Counted from the first letter of the stretch, positions 10,101-19,366 are shown. The stretch is DNA of 64,000 nt from Vibrio hepatarius (GCF_011806575.1 NZ_JAATOO010000006.1:124001-188000); one strand, 5' to 3'. Program-made: numbers and translations. The notes: generated by a model from the sequence alone, not told the origin.

Positions 10101-10745
10101 GCGGACCGTTATCCATTTAATCCATCTTCCAAACAGGACGTGGATCTACGTGATTTTGAAAGCTTCTTCTCTCCAAATGGTACATTGGCAAGCTTCTACA
10201 ACGATCAATTGAAGATGTTTATCGACGAAAATATTTCGCTAAGCGATTCTTCTTTGGACCAGTCGTTGATTCGTAGCGACGTTATCTCTCAGCTTAGCCA
10301 AGCTCAGAAAATTGGTGACGCATTCTTTAACCGTAAAGGCATTTTAGATGTGAACTTCTCACTTGAACCAATACGCCTCAGCTCAAATAAACGCCGTGTT
10401 GTGGTGAACGTCGATGGCCAGTTTGTCGAATACAGTCATGGACCAAGGCATTCGGTGGGGCTGATTTGGCCAAATACGTTACGTGATAGTGCACAGTCGA
10501 AGATGACACTGGTACCAAATCAGTCTAACTCTTCGCCACGCAGTATTGTGCGTAACGGTCCATGGTCACTGTTCCGCTTGCTGGATAGCAGTGAAGTCGT
10601 CGGGGGGACGGAGTCTTCAGTGGATTACAACGTGAAACTGGATAAAGGTGAGTTTGCATTTAGGATCTCTACCGATGCCTCGAGTAACTTGTTCCGTGAA
10701 AGAATGCTGCACTCATTCCGTCTATCAGAAACACTTTATCAATAA
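7194..10745 (+). CDS. tssM: T6SS membrane-complex protein TssM (VasK/IcmF)
   Basis: IcmF-family protein that joins TssL in the inner membrane and reaches through the periplasm to the TssJ lipoprotein. The 1183 residues show two N-terminal membrane helices (about 16-38 and 52-74), a cytoplasmic NTPase-like domain with Walker A GMENMGKTS near residue 133, a third helix near 458-476 (VVCLVASALLIGAW) and a large periplasmic C-terminal region ending in a beta-rich domain. Length and layout are typical. It follows vasJ by 15 bases. Confidence 0.95.
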   Translation: MRKFISGLLKKIASSFKSAIPILLIALCVLTLVAIWWAGPMFEYEQSKPLASILSRAIASVIFVLLCLVVWGFYQWNTLNKFKATQKREDQIKVDPLLVYEERQEAELNRVMVNMKENLNQRNYLYTLPWYLVLGMENMGKTSLINRSGQNYVFSSVMKASNGKTSENPYSFDWWIGEKAVLIDPDGELLTQGFKDENNDGQLERRLWLHFIDWLERTRSRRPLNGVVITVDVANLASGNTSERKAYATLLRARLRELMETLSTRMPVYVTLTKMDLLDGFDAYFRHYPKSKRDEVLGFTFSLDSVDDVDKWLEEFTHDYSRFVDRVNDSLTKSLLETASNEDRRKIYSFARQLSGLKEVLHDFLTDAFGSDQFSTSALVRGVYFTSVFQQGVPSNAFEDAASRRYGLNHAINRAQDAANSTVYFTSKLFSQIIYPEAGLASDNFRVAKQKRRIVALSNVVCLVASALLIGAWHNYYIKNVNQADAVLAKVNEFRDSYPEEHASLTQKEMMQVLDTIRDATLEVGFFRDKPKYISDMGLYQGHVIGPKVEETYLALLESRFIPLLMRELAVDMSNAKDDDEKLEVLRVFRMMIDKGGRYKDFVTDYFGKKWQSQYLGDRVTQESLVGHLDYAMEQTDIAAQAKRGDEVARQIIKPYKTLIAKTQRELSGMPIEQRVYRSLKLNSATYLGAPINLKNQIGPVFELVFEEREVDSKSLMIPKMLTKEGYESYFLEQVDSISELALIDSWVLGQSKVSEFSAADKVALKNKILALYVVDYTSAWRNALNEVDVKYFVDINNAIMVLENLTGNAQPFDRLLSSLEDNTRLFDDIPESKEARDEVLKSSKYKVASMINTPFSELNAMFDAKGKQPAYFDEVQNSVVQLLYYLKAIQDAPDAGRAALEATRARLSLSNADPIYALKRIASGLPSPLDSMIDKIADESWYVVKQEAVKHLEARWQREVYGEFEQKFADRYPFNPSSKQDVDLRDFESFFSPNGTLASFYNDQLKMFIDENISLSDSSLDQSLIRSDVISQLSQAQKIGDAFFNRKGILDVNFSLEPIRLSSNKRRVVVNVDGQFVEYSHGPRHSVGLIWPNTLRDSAQSKMTLVPNQSNSSPRSIVRNGPWSLFRLLDSSEVVGGTESSVDYNVKLDKGEFAFRISTDASSNLFRERMLHSFRLSETLYQ

Positions 10746-10771
10746 CACTGGGAATGGTTAAAGGTTAGTTA

Positions 10772-11977
10772 GTGACAACAAATGTCTATATAAACCAAAG
10801 TGTGTTTACGGTCGGAAGTAAATCGACATTGTTGAGAGAAAACGACACGTACCACAAAATAAAAGACTCAATAAATAGCCGTACTAGCTTTCTATTTGGA
10901 GTAACTCACTGGGAAGAGGTACACGAAATGTGTACCTCGCTCGGCACGACAGATGGCTTGGATTTCTTAACGTCAAGTTATTACTCGGTCGCATCGTTAA
11001 AAGTACTTGGACTGAAAGGATTAGCCGATGGTTTAGAGTTAATGCTTGCTTGCTACGCTCAGGATATTGAACACAAAGAACTCACGTCTCATCGCAAAAA
11101 AGAGATGATCGAGTGGATGATTAGTAAGGTGCTTAGCGATTTAAAAGTGGCTAACCCTAATAAAGACTCTCTTCGAGATCTGTATCGCTGTGAGCGAGCG
11201 TTGCAAGAACTGTATGAACTATGTAAACGCTATCAACCGCAGGAACTGCCCAATATTGAATCTGTGGCGTTTATTATCTTTGAGTACATTGATACGCTGG
11301 AAACCGCGGGATCAAAAGTATCCGTTGTCGACAACGCACAAAAGATAACTCGTACTCAGAAGCCTGAACCAAATCGACTAAGGCGTAAGTCGTACCTTAA
11401 AAAAACACTAACGTTTGCAACGACGTTTAGTGTGCTTGTTGCTGGATACTGGCTGTACAATCCACATGCATTTGACGAGTTTTTAGGGACTTCAAAAAAC
11501 ACATCTCAAGATTTGATGGTGTTGATGAAGCAACAAATGAATCAGTCGATATTGCAGTCTAATACCGATTGGGTAAAAGCGGTGCCTGAGATTGAAGTGT
11601 TTTCATCCAATAACGAGGAAACGCAGAAAAGGTTCGAAACGCAACGAGAGCAACTGAAACAATATAGTGCTGAACAAAGCAAGTTATTAAACGAAGAGCT
11701 GGAACGTTTCTATCTTGCGAGAACAAGCGCGGCAAATATTGCCAAACAGATGCTTGCAAGTGACGCAAACTCCGCTTCAGCTAAAACACTGGAGAGCTAT
11801 GTGTTGAGTTTGTCTCCCATCTATGCACGTTTGGATTATGTTGAAAATCTAATAGAGCAGGGGAGTTACCGTGAAGCAGAAAAAGAGCTGCTAATACTCG
11901 ACTCGAGGGTAACTCGAATCGTAAAAGATATGTCGGACAAGCAGATTACTTTGCTTAACCATACTCTTACTGATTGA
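10772..11977 (+). CDS. vasL: VasL, membrane-anchored TssA-like (TagA-type) protein
   Basis: ImpA-related protein that closes the vas operon in V. cholerae. In that species the membrane-bound TssA-like protein is associated with arresting sheath extension at the far membrane; transfer of that role here is inference. The 401 residues have an ImpA-related N-terminal region (1-110), one predicted membrane helix at about 210-227 (TLTFATTFSVLVAGYWLY) and a helical C-terminal domain. The start is GTG with AAAGGTTAG upstream. It is somewhat shorter than I expect for VasL. No hcp, vgrG or effector gene follows. Confidence 0.83.
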   Translation: MTTNVYINQSVFTVGSKSTLLRENDTYHKIKDSINSRTSFLFGVTHWEEVHEMCTSLGTTDGLDFLTSSYYSVASLKVLGLKGLADGLELMLACYAQDIEHKELTSHRKKEMIEWMISKVLSDLKVANPNKDSLRDLYRCERALQELYELCKRYQPQELPNIESVAFIIFEYIDTLETAGSKVSVVDNAQKITRTQKPEPNRLRRKSYLKKTLTFATTFSVLVAGYWLYNPHAFDEFLGTSKNTSQDLMVLMKQQMNQSILQSNTDWVKAVPEIEVFSSNNEETQKRFETQREQLKQYSAEQSKLLNEELERFYLARTSAANIAKQMLASDANSASAKTLESYVLSLSPIYARLDYVENLIEQGSYREAEKELLILDSRVTRIVKDMSDKQITLLNHTLTD

Positions 11978-12047
11978 TAATAAATCAGCGTTATCTTCGC
12001 TAAACCTTATTTACTATCGTATACACCAACCTAATGCATTTTTCTTC

Positions 12048-12071
12048 AGAAGGTCTGAGTGAGGACCTTCT
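12048..12071 (+). terminator. Candidate terminator downstream of the T6SS operon
   Basis: Inverted repeat AGAAGGTC / GACCTTCT with an 8-base loop, 71 bases after the vasL stop. The stem is perfect, but only a short pyrimidine stretch follows, so termination may be partial or need Rho. Confidence 0.45.
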
Positions 12072-12239
12072 TACAACCCAAGTACTAGGTGGAATCCTCT
12101 TTTTAATTATCGAACTATCACTTTATTGTTCCTACATCGTGTAGTCCTTTGGTGATTGTTACGTAGGAATGTTCGCACGAAAAAAACGAAAACATAATTA
12201 AAACAGTTAATTGAAATATGTTCTTGACATGAGACTAAG

Positions 12240-12267
12240 TTGACATTTTTCTGTTAACAATTAGATT
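12240..12267 (+). promoter_or_regulatory. Candidate sigma-70 promoter of the hybrid kinase gene
   Basis: A perfect TTGACA at 12240-12245 is followed 16 bases later by TAGATT (4 of 6 matches to the -10 box). A second TTGACA lies at 12224-12229. The start codon is 28 bases beyond the -10 candidate. Confidence 0.45.
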
Positions 12268-12294
12268 GGGCTTCCAGTATTCGAGGAAGTTCAC

Positions 12295-15200
12295 ATGTAC
12301 TACAAGCTAAGAAAAGTATTACTTATCGCTTTCGCTGTGTTTGGGATTGCACTGAGCTTTATTAGCATTTCAGCCCCAAGCCACAGAGACAAGATTGTGG
12401 TTGGTGTGATTACTCAATCACAGTGGCAAGACAAACTTAAAGACAGTATCGGAACCTTCTATGGTATTAACCTCGAATACTTAAAAAACATTGCTGATGT
12501 CTTGGACTATGAACTCGAATTAAAGGCATACCCATATATTGAACCACTGCTCGATGATATTGAAAGTGGCAATATTGATGGTGCAGTGGGTTTTAGTAAA
12601 ACTCCTGAGCGTTTAGAGCGTTTCCTGTTCTCAGAACCCTTCTTTTCAAGCACAATCGCAGTTTGGTATCGCAACAGCAACTACAAAACGGTTTCTCCTT
12701 CTAGCCTTAGTTGGGTATGTGTTGAAGGCAGTGTTTATTGCCAGACACTGGTTAAACAAGGCTTAAATAATATCTATTTTGCTAGCACTCAAGCTGAAGC
12801 ATTCGAAACGGTAGCAAGTGGGCGAGCTAACGCTCTTATTTCTACCTACGTAATGATCAACAAATACCTTGACGACAACGATATTGTTCGTGGTGCGGTT
12901 GATGTTCCTGATTGGCTAAAAGAAGAAGATGTCAGTTTTATCACGTCAAAAGATAAGAAGTTTCTGATCGATGACATCAATAAAATTCTAGAGTGGGAAA
13001 AGACAGGGCAAAATGTACGCTCAGTAGCGTCAAAGAATCCATATCATATTAACGATAAGTTGCTACTTGATTATCGTCGTAGCGATTTCAGTGATAGTTC
13101 GATCACTTACAGTACCAGTGAAGACGCCAACCCATTCCTATTTCGCAATCACAACAGTAATAAACTGGAAGGTTTTCTGCCGGACTTTTTGGATCTTATT
13201 CAAGCTAGGACTGGCTTAAAGTTTGAGTACGTCAAACCCAAGAATAGCATCGGCAGTGGGCTAACTGCGTTTCAGGCTGATTTGGTTCCTGTGGCATACC
13301 TCAATAAGACATTGTCGTCAGATTGGTTGCTCACGAGACCATTTATGCAGACAAACTATCTTGCGATTAAAGCAAATAGGATTACTAGTGCGCTGGCAAA
13401 AAATACTAAGAGCGGCATCCTAGCCAGCTTAAAAAAGCAAGGAATGATCCATCTAGAGTCTTGGCATGAAGATGAGTTTGCTCGTTACGATGACTTGAAA
13501 AACCTACTGACAGATCTAAAAGCTGGCGAAATCGACGTTGCTTATTTACCGGATGATATTGTTCATAGTTTGCTTGTCCGCGACAACGCTGAAGGTCTGC
13601 ACATTAGCGAAAAAGATAACCTGACATTTTCAGTTGCCTTTGCGGTGTCTAAAAACAATACCAAGCTCAAAGATATACTCGATAGCATCATTGTCACGAT
13701 CGATGCTAAAGAGATCGAAAAGCTTAGCCGCGCGTACCGTAACTTTAACCTGATTTATGGGTATGGCGACCAAGATGTTACTAAGATGATTGGTGTTGTC
13801 GCTACTGTTTTCTTGGTGCTTCTCGCTGTCGGTTACTTCGTGTTAGCCCATCTACGGTTAAAAGTGAATTTGGCGCAAGTAACCGCTGATAATGAAGAGA
13901 AAGAACGTAAGTGGCTGACAGAAATAATTCAAGAAATCAATAGTTTGGTTTTTATTCATGGTGAAGACAACGAGCTTAAGATGAGCAACTGCGCAATGTT
14001 CTTGAGCGGGGATTGCAAAGGTTGCCAGATTAGAGCCTCTGAAAGTGATGTGCTATTGGTGGATAACCCAGATGAACTCAACGCTGTTCTCAAAGGAAAT
14101 AACATTGCGGAGAGCACGCCATCTCAAGACTGTGGACTAGGAGTCTCCTACGTTTACCGAGAACGTAAAGTTATTTCTGCGCCAAGCAGCAACAAGCGTT
14201 TTGTATTAACGATGTTACAAGATATCGAACAGCAAAAAACACGTGAGCAAGAGCTGATCGATGCGCAGCTAGAGGCGCAGAGTGCGGTTCATGCACGCGA
14301 AAAGTTCCTTGCGACTATGAGTCACGAGCTAAGAACGCCGCTTTCTGCGGTTCATGGTTTATTGGACCTTCTTGACGGGCAACTTGAAGAAGAATCCAAC
14401 AAAGGCTTAGTTAGCCAAGCTATTCGTTCGCTAAATCACTTAAACATGCTGGTTGATGAAGTACTGGATTACTCCAAATTGGACGCAGGCATGCTAAAGA
14501 TCAATCCACAGCGTACCGATTGGTTGCCGTTAGTAAGCGATGTTCTTCGCAGTTTCGAAGCAAAAGCAGAAAGCAAGCATTTAGATTATCGTTTGGTTAT
14601 TAGACCATTCGCCAAACGTTGGGTGATGGTCGATGCTGTACGCCTGACACAAATTCTCACCAACTTACTCTCCAATGCGGTTAAATTCACCGCTGAAGGT
14701 GAAATTGCTGTTCATGTGGCGGTGTCAGAATCGAGTTTGGTCGTCAAAGTTATTGATACTGGTATCGGTATGACAGAAAGCCAGCTCGATAGCATATTTA
14801 AGCCTTTTGTTCAGGCAGACGATTCAATTACGCGCAAATATGGTGGTACAGGTCTTGGGCTAAGTATTGTTGACCGCTTGGTTAAATGTATGAGAGGAGA
14901 GCTAGTTCTTGATTCGCAGATTGACCTCGGCACAACGATAAAAGTTACACTGCCAATAGAAGTCTGTGAAAAGCAAGAGACGACTCGTTTTACACAAACC
15001 TATGCACCGACGCTTCCAGCGTCGATACGTAAATGGTGTGAAACATGGCAAATGCAACTCGACAATCTGCACGCCGATGTGACGCCGTTCAATGACGAGC
15101 AAGGCACGTTTGCTGGCTTAGCACTGCACGATGAACCGATGATCACTGCCAAAGATGCTAAGTATCCAGATGCACTGTTTACGCTCTTCGACAAAGAAAA

Positions 15201-15936
15201 GTGCACGCTCGAAGATTGTGTTGATGAAGAAGAGATTAACTGGAAGCAAGGCACACTGCTCGTCGCAGAAGACAATCCAATTAACCAAAGCGTTATTCGC
15301 ATGCAGCTGCAGCAATTTGGTATCACGCCTGTGATCGTGAGTACAGGACAAGAGGCTTGGGAATATCTGCAAGCTGACAGCAGCGTATGTTTAGTTCTGA
15401 CAGACTTTCATATGCCAGAAATGGATGGTTATGATCTAGCAAGTCGTATGCAATTGCATGAATACTTGTGCGACTTGCCGGTCATTGGTGTGACTGCAGA
15501 AGACGTTCGTTTGGCGAGTAAGAAAATTGGTGTCAGCGGAATCACGGATGTGCTTTACAAACCTTATGGTTTGACTGAATTAAAAGCCATGCTGTTGAGG
15601 TATTACACTGAACAGCCTGCTGAAAAACGTTCGCCGACGTGGCTTGAACGTTTTAGTGGCGCAGAGGCGTTGGAAGTTGCGAGAGTATTTATCGATTCGA
15701 TGAAAGCGGATCTGGAACAGCTTAAGCAGAGTAATCGCGCTTGCGAGACAAGAAAAATTATTCACGGTATTAAGGGCGCACTGGGTGCGGTGGGCGTATC
15801 AGCGATCGCTGCAATGTGCATTAGAGCAGAACAGAGCTCGGATGATGATTTCGAAAGCCACGTAACAGGACTAATAAATAGTATCGAGCAGGAGATCGAA
15901 CATGTTGAATTTTGGATAGAAGCTTATGAACAGTAA
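12295..15936 (+). CDS. VieS/EvgS-like hybrid sensor histidine kinase
   Basis: Inner-membrane sensor that passes phosphate along a His-Asp-His-Asp relay. The 1213-residue protein has a signal anchor (about 8-26), two tandem periplasmic solute-binding domains of the SBP_bac_3 type (about 33-265 and 270-490), a second membrane helix (about 500-520), a HisKA domain with His677 (MSHELRTPLS), an HATPase domain with N-box NLLSNAVKF near 790, a REC domain with acceptor Asp1037 (LTDFHMPEMDGY), and an Hpt domain with His1157 (HGIKGALGAVG). All phospho-sites look intact. V. cholerae VieS and E. coli EvgS share this layout. The end overlaps the REC-EAL gene, so that protein is the likely output partner. 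The ligand is unknown. Confidence 0.92.
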   Translation: MYYKLRKVLLIAFAVFGIALSFISISAPSHRDKIVVGVITQSQWQDKLKDSIGTFYGINLEYLKNIADVLDYELELKAYPYIEPLLDDIESGNIDGAVGFSKTPERLERFLFSEPFFSSTIAVWYRNSNYKTVSPSSLSWVCVEGSVYCQTLVKQGLNNIYFASTQAEAFETVASGRANALISTYVMINKYLDDNDIVRGAVDVPDWLKEEDVSFITSKDKKFLIDDINKILEWEKTGQNVRSVASKNPYHINDKLLLDYRRSDFSDSSITYSTSEDANPFLFRNHNSNKLEGFLPDFLDLIQARTGLKFEYVKPKNSIGSGLTAFQADLVPVAYLNKTLSSDWLLTRPFMQTNYLAIKANRITSALAKNTKSGILASLKKQGMIHLESWHEDEFARYDDLKNLLTDLKAGEIDVAYLPDDIVHSLLVRDNAEGLHISEKDNLTFSVAFAVSKNNTKLKDILDSIIVTIDAKEIEKLSRAYRNFNLIYGYGDQDVTKMIGVVATVFLVLLAVGYFVLAHLRLKVNLAQVTADNEEKERKWLTEIIQEINSLVFIHGEDNELKMSNCAMFLSGDCKGCQIRASESDVLLVDNPDELNAVLKGNNIAESTPSQDCGLGVSYVYRERKVISAPSSNKRFVLTMLQDIEQQKTREQELIDAQLEAQSAVHAREKFLATMSHELRTPLSAVHGLLDLLDGQLEEESNKGLVSQAIRSLNHLNMLVDEVLDYSKLDAGMLKINPQRTDWLPLVSDVLRSFEAKAESKHLDYRLVIRPFAKRWVMVDAVRLTQILTNLLSNAVKFTAEGEIAVHVAVSESSLVVKVIDTGIGMTESQLDSIFKPFVQADDSITRKYGGTGLGLSIVDRLVKCMRGELVLDSQIDLGTTIKVTLPIEVCEKQETTRFTQTYAPTLPASIRKWCETWQMQLDNLHADVTPFNDEQGTFAGLALHDEPMITAKDAKYPDALFTLFDKEKCTLEDCVDEEEINWKQGTLLVAEDNPINQSVIRMQLQQFGITPVIVSTGQEAWEYLQADSSVCLVLTDFHMPEMDGYDLASRMQLHEYLCDLPVIGVTAEDVRLASKKIGVSGITDVLYKPYGLTELKAMLLRYYTEQPAEKRSPTWLERFSGAEALEVARVFIDSMKADLEQLKQSNRACETRKIIHGIKGALGAVGVSAIAAMCIRAEQSSDDDFESHVTGLINSIEQEIEHVEFWIEAYEQ

Positions 15937-17098
15937 ACTCAAGGCAATGGTGGTTGATGACCATCCAATACACCAAACAATTATTAAACAATATCTGGCG
16001 AATAAGGGTGTCAACACCGAGACCTTTGGCAACGTTCCCGACGCGTTACGCTCGCTAGAAGGTAACACCTACAACATCATCTTTTGTGACTTACAAATGC
16101 CAGGTAAAGACGGTATTGATATGATGTTGCTGCTAAATAAGCACGGCTACTCAGGGTCAGTCGTACTAGTCAGTGCAATGGACGACACCATCATTTCTTC
16201 TCTCACTTCTATGTGCCGTTCTTTTACTTTCAACGTCATTGGCAAATTAGCGAAACCATATTTTGAAGAAGACATCGAGAAGTTGATTGCATGCGTGCGC
16301 GAGAAGCACCAAGCAAAAACGTTTTTCCATAAACCGGTTGAAGTAGACGAACAGGAGTTTCTGGTCGCTTTGGCTGAAGGCCGAGTGAAAAACTACTATC
16401 AACCTATTGTGGATACAAAGAGTGGAGCACTTGTTGGATATGAGGCTTTAGCGCGTTGGATGCATCCAATTTACGGCTTACTGTTGCCGTATGTATTTTT
16501 GCCTATTGTTGAGAAATGTGGTTTGGCGCCTGAGTTGTTTGATACTGTATTTGATAATGCTATCCAAGATATTAAGTTGCATGGCGTAAAGCATTCGATT
16601 TCGTTGAATGTCGCACAAGACAACCTAGAAGATGCCTTGTTTTCTGAGCGCTTCTTAACGCGCTGTTATGAAAACAGTATCGATCCTAAAACGTTCACGA
16701 TTGAGATTACAGAACGCGAAAGCTACTCGAGCAACGTGAATCTGTACAAAAACCTCCTCAAGTTGAGATTGAATGGGGTTAGTGTGTCTATCGATGATTT
16801 TGGCACCGGATCATCGTCGTTAGAAAAACTGTCTCAGTTGCCGTTTAACGAACTTAAGATTGATCGTTCGTTTATTCAAGGGATCATCACAAAGCAAAAA
16901 GAAAAAAATATCGTCCGTTCTATATGCGGGCTCGCGAAGAGTTTAAATATCTCAATAGTTGCAGAAGGAGTTGAAGACGAAGAGACATTTTTATTGTTGG
17001 ACGAATACGGAATAAACCTAGCTCAAGGTTATTTTATTGACAAGCCAATGCCATTAGAAGCAATCACTGTATTAAATAAAGAGAAAAAATATGTCTAA
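15926..17098 (+). CDS. VieA-like response regulator with EAL phosphodiesterase domain
   Basis: REC domain (about 1-120, acceptor Asp54 in CDLQMPGKDG) joined to an EAL domain (about 145-385) predicted to hydrolyse cyclic-di-GMP. Catalytic signatures are present: YEALARW, LNVAQDN, EITERE, IDDFGTGSSS, LKIDRSFI and VAEGVED, so the enzyme is probably active. V. cholerae VieA has REC-EAL followed by a LuxR-type helix-turn-helix; this 390-residue protein stops after EAL, and a separate LuxR-type regulator follows in the next gene. Start and stop overlap both neighbours, which indicates translational coupling in one operon. Confidence 0.92.
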   Translation: MNSKLKAMVVDDHPIHQTIIKQYLANKGVNTETFGNVPDALRSLEGNTYNIIFCDLQMPGKDGIDMMLLLNKHGYSGSVVLVSAMDDTIISSLTSMCRSFTFNVIGKLAKPYFEEDIEKLIACVREKHQAKTFFHKPVEVDEQEFLVALAEGRVKNYYQPIVDTKSGALVGYEALARWMHPIYGLLLPYVFLPIVEKCGLAPELFDTVFDNAIQDIKLHGVKHSISLNVAQDNLEDALFSERFLTRCYENSIDPKTFTIEITERESYSSNVNLYKNLLKLRLNGVSVSIDDFGTGSSSLEKLSQLPFNELKIDRSFIQGIITKQKEKNIVRSICGLAKSLNISIVAEGVEDEETFLLLDEYGINLAQGYFIDKPMPLEAITVLNKEKKYV

Positions 17099-17687
17099 TT
17101 TTTCGTGCCTTATATTTGACGATCACCCGCTTGTGTGTGTCGCAATCAAATCATTAGTAGAAAGTTTAGGAGTGGTAAATGGTGTACATACCGCGACCTC
17201 CTCGAAGTCAGCATTAGAAATCATTAAATCAGAGAATGTTGGTTTAATTATTTTAGATATCAACTTACAAGACTGCGACGGATACGATTTTTACCGTCGC
17301 ATTATCTCGCACGGTTATGAAGGGAAAGTTATCTTCTTCTCCGGAGAAAGCAGTCATCTATACAGCCAAATGGCCTTTCGCTTGGGGGCTGATGGCTATG
17401 TATGCAAATCTGAAAACTACTCAATATTGAAAGATGCGATAGAAGCGGTTGCGAAAGGCTATTCATTCTTTAAATTCAAACATACAACCACAGACTCTAA
17501 ACCGCTAGCTGAGCTGTCGAGTCGTGAAAGCGCGGTTATGAAACACTTGCTTCAAGGTAAGACAAACCGAGAAATCGCCAACGTACTTAATATTAGCGAC
17601 AAAACGGTCAGTACTTATAAGCGCCGTGTATTGGACAAATACAACGTCAATAACATTATGGAGCTCGCACGAGTCACAACTACTTAG
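17091..17687 (+). CDS. LuxR/NarL-type response regulator (BvgA/EvgA-like)
   Basis: The 198-residue protein has an N-terminal REC domain with acidic pocket FDDHP and acceptor Asp in LDINLQDCDGYD (near 55), then a LuxR-type helix-turn-helix (about 135-195: LSSRESAVMKHLLQGKTN). It overlaps the REC-EAL gene by 8 bases. BvgA and EvgA, the partners of two-SBP hybrid kinases elsewhere, have this size and layout, so it is probably the DNA-binding output of the upstream kinase. Target genes are unknown. Confidence 0.9.
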   Translation: MSNFSCLIFDDHPLVCVAIKSLVESLGVVNGVHTATSSKSALEIIKSENVGLIILDINLQDCDGYDFYRRIISHGYEGKVIFFSGESSHLYSQMAFRLGADGYVCKSENYSILKDAIEAVAKGYSFFKFKHTTTDSKPLAELSSRESAVMKHLLQGKTNREIANVLNISDKTVSTYKRRVLDKYNVNNIMELARVTTT

Positions 17688-17699
17688 AGTTGAAATAAT

Positions 17700-19061
17700 A
17701 TGAGACTAAAGAGTGTTTATATATCGCTGTTCTTTTCGACACTTTTGTTTTTGATGTTTCTTGTTTCAGCCGGATTTTATGTTATTTCTAATGAGCTGAA
17801 GCAATTTCATATTTATAAACATAATATCGATGGAACAAAACAGAAAGTCATTATGCTCAGTTTATTAACTGAGTCGGAAATGGAGAGGTTTAAAGATAAT
17901 TCTATCGATGAGATTGAAAAAACGATGGAGTTATCTTTCGATGATAGCGTGTACAGTCTGAATGATGACTCGCAAATGGACTATTTCGAAACAGTAGCTA
18001 GAAAGGTCATGCATGAGACTTCTATTTACTTATCTACGGTGTTTGCCATCGAAAACGTCGTGTTGTATTACCGCTCATACACAAATAACAAATACATATT
18101 TGAACACGGTTTTGAGGCGAATGAGTTTTCAAACAAGCTTTTCAGTGACGAGTGGTGTAAGCAGCATCAAAGCTGTACGGCGCTTGCTTGGCGAGAGCAG
18201 CTAAAGGACAAAGTTCTAATCTCTTACCCATTTGAAAATGATACCCATGATAAGAAGTACTATTTGGTACTTAGTCCCGTCTACTACCAAGGCAAATTGG
18301 TGGGAGAATTTGGCATTATGCAAACCTTTACTGGTTTGTATGAACAGGGACGAGATGTACGAATCGAGCTAGAAGGTGGCTACAAGAACAGTATTATTTA
18401 CCATCGCAATTACCTGTTTGATATGTTTTCTTACTCTAAGTCATACGCCGTAGACAACACAAACCTGATCACTTATCAGTATCCGTTTATGAAGCTGGTG
18501 GTGGATTACTTCTTTGTTTATATCGTTCTATTTGTCGCGATTTTGGCGTATTACATCAAATCTGAAGAATCGAAGAAAAGTAAAAACCAACTGACGACAG
18601 CTCTGTTTAACGCGAAAAAGGACGAGTTGACCAAACTCTATAATCGTAAAGTGTTCAAAGATGAGACGTTTATCCGTGTATTGAAGTCAGCGCCATATAC
18701 GGTATTGGCGATTGACGGCAACCGGATTAAACGGATTAATGACACTTACGGACATCACGTGGGTGACGAAGTGATCGTTATGATAGCTGAATCTATGCGC
18801 AAAGTGTTTAGAAGCTCAGACTATCTAGTCCGTACGGGGGGGGATGAGTTTGTTGCAGTACTTTCAGGTTGCAGCACAAGTAATGCCACTATGCTCGCTG
18901 AAAAGCTTAAACGTGCGGTAAGTAAACGACGTTTAGCGAATATCGATACTGAGCTTAGCGTCAGTGTTGGTATCGCAAGCAGCGGAGAGGGCGAATCGCT
19001 GAAAGATGTCATTATTCGTGCAGATGAATCACTGTACGAGGCGAAAAAGCAAAGGGACTGA
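17700..19061 (+). CDS. Membrane diguanylate cyclase (GGDEF)
   Basis: The 453-residue protein has an N-terminal membrane helix (about 8-28), an extracytoplasmic region of about 235 residues without a domain I can name, a second helix (about 262-283) and a C-terminal GGDEF domain. Its active site reads RTGGDEFVAV (near 380), so it should synthesise cyclic-di-GMP. It lies 12 bases after the LuxR-type regulator, placing synthesis and breakdown of c-di-GMP in the same operon. The two cysteines in EWCKQHQSCTALAW may form a periplasmic disulfide. Confidence 0.9.
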   Translation: MRLKSVYISLFFSTLLFLMFLVSAGFYVISNELKQFHIYKHNIDGTKQKVIMLSLLTESEMERFKDNSIDEIEKTMELSFDDSVYSLNDDSQMDYFETVARKVMHETSIYLSTVFAIENVVLYYRSYTNNKYIFEHGFEANEFSNKLFSDEWCKQHQSCTALAWREQLKDKVLISYPFENDTHDKKYYLVLSPVYYQGKLVGEFGIMQTFTGLYEQGRDVRIELEGGYKNSIIYHRNYLFDMFSYSKSYAVDNTNLITYQYPFMKLVVDYFFVYIVLFVAILAYYIKSEESKKSKNQLTTALFNAKKDELTKLYNRKVFKDETFIRVLKSAPYTVLAIDGNRIKRINDTYGHHVGDEVIVMIAESMRKVFRSSDYLVRTGGDEFVAVLSGCSTSNATMLAEKLKRAVSKRRLANIDTELSVSVGIASSGEGESLKDVIIRADESLYEAKKQRD

Positions 19062-19101
19062 CTTGCTGCTTAGGTAGGCGTTAGCGCCGATGTTATTTGC
19101 T

Positions 19102-19147
19102 AAGGTACTGTCGCTGGTTATCGTGATTTCAAGCACTGTACCTTTTT
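19102..19147 (+). terminator. Candidate terminator after the GGDEF gene
   Basis: AAGGTAC (19102-19108) pairs with GTACCTT (19138-19144) around a long loop, and a T6 run follows. The tail is good but the loop is large. A small GGCG-TTAG-CGCC hairpin lies just upstream at 19077-19088. Confidence 0.45.
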
Positions 19148-19180
19148 TACCATTCAAACGAATTTATCCACGACAGCCTG

Positions 19181-19366
19181 CTAAGCGACGACTCGAATAT
19201 TATCTTTGGCGTGTTTGTATATCTGCAAGTAGTTTAGGTGTCTGAGTTCATCGCTATCACACAGGCTTTTTATCACTCGATCACAAGCATCAATCTTACG
19301 ATAAACCTCAAACTTACCTTTGTATTCAAAAGGGCTTTGTGATGCTAAGCGAATAATCGCAGGCAT
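19181..19366 (-). other. Out-of-frame continuation of the REC-TPR protein
   Basis: This 61-codon stretch is in the -1 frame relative to the REC-TPR gene and overlaps its end by 22 bases. It begins at an ATG right after the A8 tract (minus strand) at 19368-19375. Its composition is protein-like (for example FEVYRKIDACDRVIKSL), and no ribosome-binding site precedes the ATG, so an independent gene is unlikely. Adding one A to the tract, or a -1 ribosomal slip on it, joins it to the upstream protein for a total of about 542 residues. Confidence 0.55.

Larger units (their letters stand above)
11978..12294. other. 317-bp intergenic region after vasL and before the hybrid kinase
   Basis: Contains a hairpin near 12048-12071 that may end the T6SS transcript and a candidate promoter near 12240-12267. 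A separated inverted pair TTCCTAC / GTAGGAA lies near 12127 and 12164 and could be a regulator site. I see no credible open reading frame. Confidence 0.6.

Noticed and set aside
12224..12245. Tandem TTGACA boxes as a specific regulator repeat
   Set aside because: Two hexamers 16 bases apart are explained by alternative -35 elements; no third copy or dyad supports a regulator site.
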